Assembly (NCBI RefSeq): GCF_000344685.1
Contig: NW_006920431.1
Span: 40,582 to 69,816, forward strand
Source: Gloeophyllum trabeum ATCC 11539
Lineage: Eukaryota > Basidiomycota > Agaricomycetes > Gloeophyllales > Gloeophyllaceae
DNA length: 29,235 nt
Reading direction: 5' to 3'
Shown one piece after another: positions 21,791-29,235 of the stretch (position 1 is the stretch's first letter; every line of letters begins with the position of its first letter). The position numbers and the translations under genes were made by a program. The notes beneath the pieces are model-generated. The model was given only the letters and a program-made list of their open reading frames with translations. It had not been told where the DNA came from and searched no databases.

Positions 21791-21894
21791 GGACCATGGA
21801 AAGCATCTACGTGGGGGGACCATGGAAAGCATCTACATGGGGGGACCACAGAAAGCATCTACGTGGGGGGACCACAGAAAGCATCTACGTGGGG
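21791..21894 (+). repeat. 26-bp minisatellite, four tandem units
   Basis: Units start at 21791, 21817, 21843 and 21869, each 26 nt, built on GGACCA..GAAAGCATCTAC followed by a G run. Units 1 and 2 have CCATGG where units 3 and 4 have CCACAG, and unit 2 has ACATGG instead of ACGTGG. The array lies about 90 nt beyond the stop codon of the F-box gene (minus strand) and may be transcribed in its 3' region. Confidence 0.9.
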
Positions 21895-21984
21895 GGTATA
21901 CCATAGGGAATGAAAGGGTATCTCCTAATCCAACAACCAATAACCCAGAAGAAAGTAGAGAATAGCATGACATGAATCGACGCG

Positions 21985-22718
21985 TCAGGTTTGCGGCTCT
22001 TGCACCTTGCGCGCGGGGACGAGCATCTTGCCGAGCAGCGCCCCCGCATCGACGTTCGCGTCCAGCGCGCTCGTGCGGATCTTGAGGCCCGTCAGCCCGC
22101 GGATCCTCAAAAACTGCTCTCATCAGCGCGCCTGCCCTCTCCCCACACAAGGACGACATGGATACTCACAGTCTCGCTGCGCACGATGGGCGCGGCGGCG
22201 CCCTCGGGCTGGTCGAGCACGTGGAGCTGCTCGAGCGTGCCCAGGGCGTTGAGCGTGTCCCACACATCGCCGGCGCCGTGCAGCGCGGGCGGGGGCGCGC
22301 GCAGCCAGCGGAAGTGGGCGAGCGCGGGCATGGCGCGGATGGCGGATATGAGGAGGCGCTCGGCGTGCCCCTCCTGCCCGTGCCCCTCCGCTGCCGTACA
22401 TGCGAATGGCGGAATCCGCTCGGCGAGCTCGAGGTCCGCCGCGTACGCCCTGTCGAGATCGCCCGCGCGCTCCGGGAGGACGGTGAGCGAGCGCACACGC
22501 GCGCCGCCCGCGCGCGCGAGCCGCGCCCAGACGCGCGTGTGCGAGAGCTTCGCGCGGACGACGCGGTGCGAGAGGTGCGGGGCGCTGAGCGCGGCGAGCG
22601 ACGCGCAGGTGAGCGCGAGGGCGGCGAGGTCGGCGGGGGCGGGGAGGTGGTCGAGGATGGCGTCGAGGAGCTCGGGCGGGAGGGCGAGGAGGGGCATGGG
22701 CGGGGGTGAGGTTGGCAC
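21985..22718 (-). CDS. F-box protein, short form
   Basis: Two exons, 22170-22718 and 21985-22113, separated by a 56-nt GTGAGT-CAG intron, give 225 aa. Residues 10-50 (LALPPELLDAILDHLPAPAD, followed by LAALALTCASLAALSAPHL) form a clear F-box, the Skp1-binding module of SCF ubiquitin ligases. It is followed by SHRVVRAKLSHTRVWARL. The substrate-binding part is short: the second exon (FLRIRGLTGLKIRTSALDAN) looks like a single leucine-rich segment, and the protein stops where related proteins usually continue for 200 or more residues. A TATATAA box at 22736-22742 lies so close to ATG 22718 that the second methionine at 22697 (MPLLALPPEL) may be the real start. Very high GC3. The target is unknown. 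Confidence 0.75.
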
Positions 22719-22735
22719 AGACTGGGAGGCGGGGG

Positions 22736-22742
22736 TTATATA
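22736..22742 (-). promoter_or_regulatory. TATA box of the F-box gene
   Basis: TATATAA on the minus strand, followed by a C-rich stretch. It is 18 nt from the first ATG (22718) and 39 nt from the next in-frame ATG (22697), which favours initiation at the latter if transcription starts about 25-30 nt downstream of the box. Confidence 0.55.
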
Positions 22743-22883
22743 GATAGGCTGCCGCCGGGAAGTGTGCCAGCTGGCAGCGGACGTAATTCTCGGGCGGGTA
22801 TCGTTATCGGGTTCCGCGTCCGACGCTTGGCCGTTCTCCGTGTGCTGGCCGTGGCGGTCAGAAAGTCGCGCCCGCTGGCAGCT

Positions 22884-23886
22884 GGGCTACGTAGCCCTGT
22901 AGCCCGTAGCCCGAAGCCCTGGCAAAGCCCGGGCTATCGACATTTCGTAGCCCTGTAGCCCCAATGTAGCCCTGCGCTGGCGTGGCTGGCTTGTGGCCCG
23001 CCTGGCTGCTCGTCTCCGATGGAGCCGCCGAGAGCTCCGAAGCTCACGCCGGGGAACGTGTCTAAAATAGGTTGCTGTGGCAGGTATAAAGCCTGGTCTC
23101 CTCCTCCCTTCTTCCCCTCCCGCCCGAGCATACGTTTATGTACTTGTGTTATGCCATTATAATAATTCTGAATGCACCCCATATGTACTAAGTTGAAATC
23201 ATGGCAATAACTGCCAGCTCAAAACAGACTCAATGCTTAGCCTACACAGAAAGGTCGGGCAGTGCATTAAGACATCCCTGGTAGGCTGCGGCTGTCATTC
23301 AAGTTGGAATACGCTTATCGACCGTTCTCGGGTTCCCTTGACCGCAGGAGGGGGCTTGTGAAGTGTTTGTATTGCGTGCTGTTATGCAGATATCGTCCCG
23401 ACAACAGCACAAAGCACCGACAATACTGCATATGACCATTCTTTCCGAGTACACGTGTAGCGCTCGCCGCTTTGGCTCTTGCGAGCGTACATATCCCGCC
23501 TTCCGACTGACATACTGTACAGTACCCACCTGCAGTCTTACGGCACAATGTTCCACTAAACAGAGCCTAGAGGTCGCAGTCCACATGCGCGTGACACGCG
23601 TAGCATCGTGGCCGCGCGCGGCCCATCTTACTTATGATCAGACTGTATTGCCATCACTATGTACACTGCACACTAAGTACTGTACGTCTACGAGAGAATG
23701 GGAGGCATTAGCGTTGCACCGCAAGCAGAGAGTATATATACGCTTCGGAGGTCGACTCCCTCCAAGGCATCACGTAGCCCGGGGCTACCGACCGGCCGAT
23801 TCCTGCCCGCGTAGCCCTGTAGCCCAGCTCGACTCGAGCACAACAATCGGTAGCCCGGGGCTACGGGCTACAGGGCTACGTAGCCC
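22884..23886. mobile_element. Putative non-autonomous element with GTAGCCC-rich terminal inverted repeats
   Basis: The 29-bp arms at 22884-22912 and 23858-23886 are perfect inverted repeats beginning GGGCTACGTAGCCCTGTAGC. After a small indel the similarity resumes (CCCGGGCTATCGA against CCCGGGCTACCGA). The 16-mer CGTAGCCCTGTAGCCC occurs at 22890, 22946 and 23810 and inverted at 23865. The interior of about 800 bp (22977-23770) is of ordinary composition and encodes no recognisable transposase. Looser similarity continues outside the arms (GTCGCGC near 22865 and in inverted form near 23900), and no target-site duplication was found. A miniature or decayed DNA transposon is the simplest reading; a recombination-derived satellite pair is the alternative. 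Confidence 0.55.
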
Positions 23887-24077
23887 ACCAGCCAACGCGC
23901 GCGACGTTCTCGTGGCGGTGCGGTGTAAGCGGGCGTGGGCGTCGTGGGCATCGTCATCGAGGACGAGGTTGGCGGCGTGCATGGCGAGTTCCGCTTGAGG
24001 TCGAGGAGGCGGGAGGGCGTTCGGGAATTGCCGTTTAGAGGTTGTTCCGAATCTTCGCCGGTCAACAGCCTCGTAAC

Positions 24078-24229
24078 TAGAGCTCAGTGAAATACCCTGA
24101 GTCCTTGGCAGTGGTTAATAACAAGCTGTAATTAACAGGTTAATTACTTGTCAATATCTCAGGGTCGGATTTCCCTTGGTTAATTACCCTGAACCGGGTA
24201 TTCGGGACATGGTTGTCCAAGGAGACTCT
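24078..24229 (-). repeat. Dispersed repeat, right copy (inverted partner at 12549-12696)
   Basis: The reverse complement of this stretch reads AGAGTCTCCTTGGAC through to GAGCTCTA and matches 12549-12696 closely. It carries GTAATTAAC at 24128-24136 facing GTTAATTAC at 24139-24147 (a palindrome) and another GTTAATTAC at 24179-24187. The outer edge is at 24229. It lies 3.3 kb from the F-box gene's stop codon and just right of the GTAGCCC element. Confidence 0.8.
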
Positions 24230-24644
24230 CATCAGGAAAAAGGGACATAGATATATTGCTCTATATTGCCAAAGTAGTCAAAGTAGCCATGTAGTTACCC
24301 CCTGATTATGTAGTTCTCTATAGTAAATGGTAAGCAACCTAGAACTACCGAGAGCTACATGAAGCACTGCCCACTATGTAGCCACAGTAGCCACATTGCG
24401 ATATAGCACTGGTCGTGTTATGGATTATGATGTAGTGCCGGCGGCGGCATAGACCCAGATTGCCATCGTGTGATATTGGACCATATAGACGAGGTAGTAG
24501 TGAGCTACAATGCTACAGATAATTTGTATAATTTTGTATAATTCTCTTCTCCGATCAGGCTTCGTTTAGACTAGTACTCGTTCATAATCTCACTCCATTA
24601 TCGTATGTTAGTAACTGTGAATTGGAGGCTCAGTATGTAGCTAT
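24230..24644. other. AT-rich stretch without a gene
   Basis: Contains scattered GTAGC/GTAGT words (for example TGTAGCCACAGTAGCCACAT near 24376-24395) and TTTGTATAATT repeats near 24525. It includes the 3' flank of the minus-strand DUF6532 pseudogene. No open frame of interest. Confidence 0.4.
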
Positions 24645-26245
24645 CTACGCGAAGTCATTAGCCTCCTCCTCCTCAGAGGTCCCTTCATACAGCCCTCCAT
24701 GCTCCTTGAAGTCCTGGATGGCCGCAGCCACAGCATCCGCCGGCAAAGAGCCTCTCCGACCCTCCTTACGCACATCGACACGGGCGTGGAATCTGTATTG
24801 GTTTGCTCAGTAGTCAATCACTCTCAAGATCACATGATACATACCTTCCATTCTCAATGAGAGCCGACTACACGCTCGAGAGTAGCTCTCCTCCACCCTC
24901 TTTCTCGAAGTCATACAGCATCTTCAGGATTTCATTGTAGCGTTCTTCATAGTTTTCAGAGCTGAAGGTGATGGAGCGCCACATACCGGTCTTCCATTCC
25001 TCGATGGAAGACTCGACCTTCAAATACTCAGCAAAGCTAAGATGGCTAGAAGCAAACACATACCGCTGTGAAGATTATGGCAAGGGCCCGGAGCGACGGT
25101 GTCTCGAAATATTCTGCATACCTAACTCCATCGTCGTTCGGGCTCTTGAACCACATTCTGTTGACAATCTTCTGGATTATCTTATGTTGTAGAAAGCCCT
25201 TCCTGGCCCCGCGGTACTGTTATGCACGGTGAGACATAAGATTCGGGTTTGGAATAAGGAGAGGCTTACTCGGTACAAGTAATTATAATCCTCAAGCAAC
25301 TGCTCAGCCAGTCTATGGTTGGGTGCAATTATGGAATCCTTCTGACTGCTTTCAAACCCGTACATATCCACCAGAGATTTGTTCCTCGTCTTCAGCTCTC
25401 CACGGACATGAGAATCACGCGCCATTATCTAGGCGACATAGACAGTTACTTAGTACAGTTAATCACACTGTAATACTAAGAATAGACGTACCAGTTTAAG
25501 TTGGCGCACATCTACAGGCATGTCAGCTTCAAGTGCCTGACATGCATCATACCATGAATCTTTTGCCATGCTCGCAAGTTCAACTCGTCTGGATGAATTG
25601 AAAGGAAATTGAGTGATGACGAGACATTCAAAGCGTCAGATAGCTTCCACGATGATATCATGGACCTCTGCATCATAATCAGAAAGCTTCGGGTGGTCGC
25701 GACGCGAGGGAGCTACACGACCAGGCAGCAGTCCACCACGCACCAGATGTTCATCACCGCTTTCCTTGTGCTCGTCTAGCTCCCCCTCAATCTCGTCACT
25801 GGAAGCCATTCCCATGTCACCATCCTCCCTATCTTCAAGACGATCCTGCTCATCGATCTGGCTACAAGCTGGCGTAAGGTTGTGGTTCTGGGGCCAGTGA
25901 TCGTCCACCGGATCGCAAGGAGTCCTCAATCGCTTTCGCGAGGTATGGGGAAGCGGGTCCTGGTCACGAGGAGAGAGAGACTGGGTCCATTTTCGTGATT
26001 GGCTCGCAGGAATATCTGATGAACTAGGATACTGACTTCCTGTTGTGTTACTTGAGAACAAGGGTATGGAAATATTGAGGTGGAACATCCATACCGTGCT
26101 GTGCCTCAGGCTCATTCTCACTGCTTTGAGCCGAACCCCATACCCCTCTCTGCCAAGCTTCAGGCTCACTCGCAGGAATACGCGGTATATTTGAGGACCG
26201 TTGTACCAGAGACTTGTTAAGCAGCTGAATCACAGCCTTTGTCAT
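24645..26245 (-). pseudogene. DUF6532-type fungal protein gene with two in-frame stop codons
   Basis: Six exons (26095-26245, 25492-26039, 25270-25428, 25064-25216, 24845-25017, 24645-24792) stay in one frame for 444 codons with good GT-AG borders, introns 46-63 nt. The conserved core reads KLSDYDAEVHDIIVEAI, then the RRVELASMAKDSWYDACQAL helix, HKIIQKIVNRMWFKSPNDDG, then AEYFETPSLRALAIIFTAVE, EEWKTG, and ENGRFHARVDVRKEG with an acidic tail. This order is typical of DUF6532, a domain expanded in agaricomycetes, of unknown function and often linked to repeats. A TGA at 25636-25638 (codon 185) and a TAG at 24868-24870 (codon 387) interrupt it without any frameshift. Both could arise by single C-to-T changes on the coding strand. 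The 5' end is uncertain: a splice acceptor directly precedes the first ATG, so upstream exons may have been lost or displaced. Confidence 0.7.
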
Positions 26246-27422
26246 GAACTGGAGACTGGATGTAAGTATCACAAAGAAGTGACGAGCAGATGACAGCTCG
26301 ACGTACCGCTGATATGCACTGACACACAACAATCACCAAGGACCAAAAGAAATAAACCTAAACCCCGTGATATGGGTGAAGGCGGTCCGAGACAACTGAA
26401 GGGTATTTAATAGTTCGAGGGGGAAAGGAGGAGTGAGACGCCGTAGGGTAGTCCGTAGGAAGACCTAGAAAAATAAAACAAAAACCTTGACGCCTGAAAC
26501 AAACACTAAGGGACGCTCCGGAGTATTTATCTCCGGAAAGTCGCAAACAAAGTCGCAAACCACGGAACCGAGTGTAGGTCCGGGCTTACGGGAGTAGAAG
26601 GCGCTAGAAAGAGTTGCTCAATTTTGTTTCGCTATGTGAACCTCACCGGAACTAGTAAAATCGATGGCGGAGATATTTCTCTCGACGAGTCAGGCCTATT
26701 GGCAAAGCTAGGATCGGTTATAAGTGGCTAAGTTCGACGCTTTCGAACTTCTCGGGTCGCTGAGATCGTAACGTTAATTCTCTGAGATGGTGAAGTCAAA
26801 GAACTTGTTTTTCTGTATGCTACTTTGTACAATTTATACTACAGGAATGGCTTTGCGACCATTCGGAGATAAATAACAAATAAACGCCGCTACCCACAGG
26901 ATTGCTCAGCACTTTCCTCCGCTATACCATACACCATATGACTCTCTTGCAGTCCCACTTGCTCTTTCCAGCCCCTATAGGTTGCCTCGACGCTCCGCCA
27001 CCTGACCCAAGCGGTCCCATCACTCCGTGCGACACGCCGGTCACGTGTTAATTACCTCCGGCCGTTTGCTGACTGATGCTGACCTTATGGTGACTCGTAT
27101 GCGTCCGCACCTTCGGTATCTTGACGGAAACGAGGGGGAGTGAGTGCTGGAGGGTGGGCATGAGGAAGACGCCCCTCGATAGAAGTGTCCGCGGGTCCCG
27201 GAGCTAATGCAGCTAGAAGTCGCATTGGTTAAGTCACTCCGGAGCTTCGGTGCGCGGAGATAAATCGCGGAATGGGTCCGTGTACGCCTCGAGGAGGTTA
27301 GGAAGTCCGGAGCTAAATAGAAAAAGTCTTTTAGAGCCCATAGAAGCCTAGAGGCGTGCGAGCGCTGTGTCGAATAAGCTCCGGGGCGCTTGTATGATGT
27401 GCTGAATCCGCGTTTTCGGGGG
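26246..27422. other. Gene-less segment with a recurrent CGGAG[AC]TAAAT motif
   Basis: No coding region recognised. The 11-mer CGGAGATAAAT or CGGAGCTAAAT is found at 26864-26874, 27255-27265 and 27308-27318, inverted at 26525-26535, and nearly intact at 27199-27208. A direct repeat of AAGTCGCAAAC lies at about 26538-26560, and further CCGGAG/CTCCGG words occur near 26514, 27236 and 27376. The motif density and the position between two gene pieces of similar type suggest an inserted element or an unusual regulatory block. Confidence 0.45.
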
Positions 27423-27870
27423 TCAGACGATCCTGAGGCTTATCACCGCATCGTCTGCAATGGGGTTGGTTGCAACATCACCATCTAACATTTCATCTGC
27501 GGAATGGTCACCGCCCCGGTTAATTTCGCGCTGACGTATTTCTTCCGCTTTGCGGAGTTTCTGCGCGTGATGCTCCTTGTCGCGCTCTTCCCTCTGTTGA
27601 CGCTCAGCATTTCGTTTCGCAACAGCATCCTCTATCTCTACTACAGGCTGTGTATCAGTAACGTACTCCCATGATATCCAAGTTGCACACACCTTGTAAG
27701 CTGGCTCGCTCTATTGCATGTTGTACCCGGCCATGTGAAGTCGAAGGCAACTCAATGTGCCTAACAGGCTGGACTGCTTCGGGAAATGGTTGCCTTTTAG
27801 CAGACCCGCCGTGCGTTGGCCGGCGGGCGGTAGACTTCGCAGTGGGCTTCTTGCTCGCAGGCTTCACCAT
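27423..27870 (-). CDS. Small charged coiled-coil protein, possible 5' part of the DUF6532 locus
   Basis: Exons 27691-27870 and 27423-27647 with a 43-nt GTGTGC-ACAG intron give 134 aa. Residues 1-30 are very basic (MVKPASKKPTAKSTARRP) and resemble a nuclear-localisation region. Residues 61-108 form a heptad-like charged helix (AVAKRNAERQQREERDKEHH then AQKLRKAEEIRQREINRGGD), followed by an acidic tail. This layout, a basic start and then an R/E/K-rich helix, is often seen ahead of the DUF6532 domain in agaricomycete proteins. The DUF6532 pseudogene lies downstream on the same strand, after 1.2 kb of gene-less DNA. It may therefore be the displaced N-terminal half of that gene or an independent small gene. 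It shares a 131-bp upstream region with the divergent gene at 28002. Confidence 0.5.
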
Positions 27871-28001
27871 GGTGTACAACGTGACCACAAATTAGGTGTA
27901 TGACAAGAACACAGAAAGAACCAGACTCTCAGCGTGATGTTGTGTAAGACAAACTGGATGCACGTACGTATAATTATAAGTGGCTCGCTGAATCGAACAT
28001 C
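27871..28001. promoter_or_regulatory. Shared upstream region of a divergent gene pair
   Basis: 131 bases separate the ATG codons of the minus-strand coiled-coil gene and the plus-strand small gene. TATAATTATAAG at 27969-27980 is a TATA-like element for the plus-strand gene, although it is only about 22 nt from the ATG. The arrangement suggests a bidirectional promoter. Confidence 0.35.
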
Positions 28002-28522
28002 ATGGAATCAACTGGAAATGCCTTGAGCTCGGTACCGCTGGTTGCGATGATGCAGCAGAAGCTAAGCAACAGGCCCGGGCTGGATTCTTTCAACAAACGT
28101 GAGCGTGTCTCGCATCACGTGTCAATCCAATTTCACTGTCTAAGTCCAACCATATGTACCAGATTGTCTTGATTACTATGGCTCTGTCTGTGATCTTCTG
28201 CTGCGGGTACTGTAAGAAACAACTTCCAACCCGACCTGGCATCCAATGACACATCGCAAATATGCCGCAATGTTTTCGATGCTGGCAGCGCGAGATCATG
28301 AGACGAACTGTGAATGTGTTTGATCAGTACGACACCCCGCCAATTAACGAGGACAAACTTACAGACACTTCATCGGAAACCAACTATCCTGTTCCTGACA
28401 ACGAGGAGATTCTCTCTGTAGGAAAACGTCAGTACAGTATGTAGCTATCACACACCGGGGCTAAGTGAACCCTCGTCGTATTGCGAACAGATACACGAGT
28501 ACAGGAGTATTCCTTAGAGTAG
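28002..28522 (+). CDS. Small spliced gene of unknown function, 106 aa
   Basis: Four exons (28002-28098, 28163-28206, 28289-28436, 28491-28522) join in frame. Introns of 64, 82 and 54 nt begin GTGAGC, GTACTG and GTATGT and end CAG. The protein starts MESTGNALSSVPLVAMMQQK. It continues FNKHCLDYYGSVCDLLLRR then TVNVFDQYDTPPINED, and ends in an acidic to mixed tail (LTDTSSETNYPVPDNEEI, RVQEYSLE). There is no signal peptide and no membrane segment. If the last intron is not used, translation stops at 28444 with QYSM instead. No family was recognised. The consistency of frames across three introns is the main support; an exon of a longer decayed gene is possible. Confidence 0.5.
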
Positions 28523-28904
28523 AAGGTAGTAGTTGTCTGCTAAGCTACGTATATCCAAACTTCCTTCTAAGTCGCGTCGCGACCAAACATACTCAAACAC
28601 GCGCCACATGGGCGCTTCCCCTTACATCCTCCCCTCTTAGAGCGAGGGCACGGTAATCACTGGGGCCGAAGAGACAATCATATTCAACGAGTGTAGAGGT
28701 TGGGTATAATAGCACTAGGTGCTTGAATATTACAATGACCGCTCAGTCATAATTATGCCATATTAAGCTAACGTCCGAGTAATCGGGAAAGCAACAAGAA
28801 AGCAATCGGAATGCGAGACAAGACGATAGCGATGACGATGATAATATACAGTCCGCGCGGGCGACCAAGAAACGGTAGCATACACCATGACGAGGAACTC
28901 TCCC
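28523..28904. other. Stretch without a recognisable gene
   Basis: A short interval between the 3' ends of convergent genes (plus-strand gene ending at 28522, minus-strand gene ending at 28905). It is AT-rich in 28690-28860 and presumably holds both 3' untranslated regions. No open frame of interest. Confidence 0.4.
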
Positions 28905-29235
28905 TCAAGCCAACGGGTCATGGGGGAGCAGCAGCCGCGGCTCGCGGGCTACAGCGAGCTGGGTGGCCATGTCCAGCCACTCGCCCTCAGACGGAAACCC
29001 GCAGTCAGCCAAGTGCCTCATAATGGCGGTATCCGCCTCATACCCACCAAGATAGCTGGTGGTCTTGTGCTCCTCCTCGATGGGGTATGCGCTTTCCTCG
29101 ACGAACGCGGTATAGCGTCGCGTTCGCAGAAGATAGAGTACGCGACTGACGAATCCCTCACGGTTCGTCTGCTGAGACCCTATGCATGCCAGCCACTTCC
29201 ACACCCGGATGCGGCGCTTCGTCTCCTCCTCGCTC
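28905..29235 (-). CDS. C-terminal part of an unknown protein, cut by the window edge
   Basis: An open frame of 109 codons plus TGA, continuing without a stop to the last base of the window. The gene's 5' end is therefore outside, or an intron lies there. It reads SEEETKRRIRVWKWLACIGS at the edge, then REGFVSRVLYLLRTRRYTAF, a charged segment with EEEHKTTSYLGGYEADTAI, and RHLADCGFPSEGEWLDMATQ before ending LLPHDPLA. It is helix-rich and soluble, with GC-ending codons like the intact host genes. It converges with the small gene ending at 28522. No family was recognised; the tryptophan and arginine-rich helices look like a genuine conserved C-terminal domain. Confidence 0.55.
   Translation of the reverse strand, partial: SEEETKRRIRVWKWLACIGSQQTNREGFVSRVLYLLRTRRYTAFVEESAYPIEEEHKTTSYLGGYEADTAIMRHLADCGFPSEGEWLDMATQLAVAREPRLLLPHDPLA

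Noticed and set aside
21234..21965. A 243-codon plus-strand open frame
   Set aside because: Built from G/A-rich simple repeats and running through the 26-bp minisatellite; not protein-like.
22884..23886. CRISPR-like reading of the repeated GTAGCCC words
   Set aside because: Units are adjacent, inverted and unevenly spaced without spacers, and the genome is eukaryotic.

Overview
The window looks like nuclear DNA of a basidiomycete fungus, most likely a wood- or litter-decaying agaricomycete. The evidence is intron-rich genes with 37-82 nt introns and ordinary GT-AG borders, short intergenic promoters with TATA boxes, and protein families typical of that group: an Rds1-like ferritin-fold secreted protein, a fungal BTB protein, a HAM1-like TULIP protein, an F-box protein and a DUF6532 protein. 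There are no bacterial-style operons, and I found no rRNA, tRNA or CRISPR array. The exon models below were built by hand from frame continuity, splice consensus and family motifs.

Left part (1-8.3 kb): a 36-codon orphan N-terminal fragment (minus), then a complete four-exon Rds1-like gene (plus). A nine-exon extended-SDR reductase (minus) follows, and one of its exons is only 9 nt. Next come a perfect 39-bp palindrome, a decayed second copy of the Rds1-like gene's 3' part, and a three-exon BTB gene (minus).

Middle (8.3-21.8 kb): long gene-poor sequence interrupted by one well-preserved gene, the six-exon HAM1-like protein of 831 aa (13.0-15.8 kb, minus), and by a 56-aa AT-rich ORF (17.7 kb, minus). 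A 307-base run of N sits between two apparently identical 800-bp blocks, which most likely is an unmerged contig overlap. Two roughly 150-bp near-identical repeats lie in inverted orientation at 12.55 kb and 24.23 kb. They share GTAATTAAC palindromes and bracket 11.7 kb.

Right part (21.8-29.2 kb): a 26-bp minisatellite next to a short F-box gene (minus); an approximately 1-kb element with GTAGCCC-rich terminal inverted repeats; a DUF6532 gene with intact splicing frame but two in-frame stops (minus); and a 1.2-kb segment full of a CGGAG[AC]TAAAT motif. After that come a small charged coiled-coil gene (minus), a divergent small unknown gene (plus), and a GC-rich partial gene running off the right edge (minus).

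The genes do not form an evident pathway cluster. Each intact gene appears to be an independent unit, and the accessory character comes from the repeats, relics and pseudogenes between them. The most interesting structures are the 11.7-kb inverted-repeat bracket, the GTAGCCC element, the possible splitting of the DUF6532 locus by a motif-rich insert, and the 9-nt microexon.
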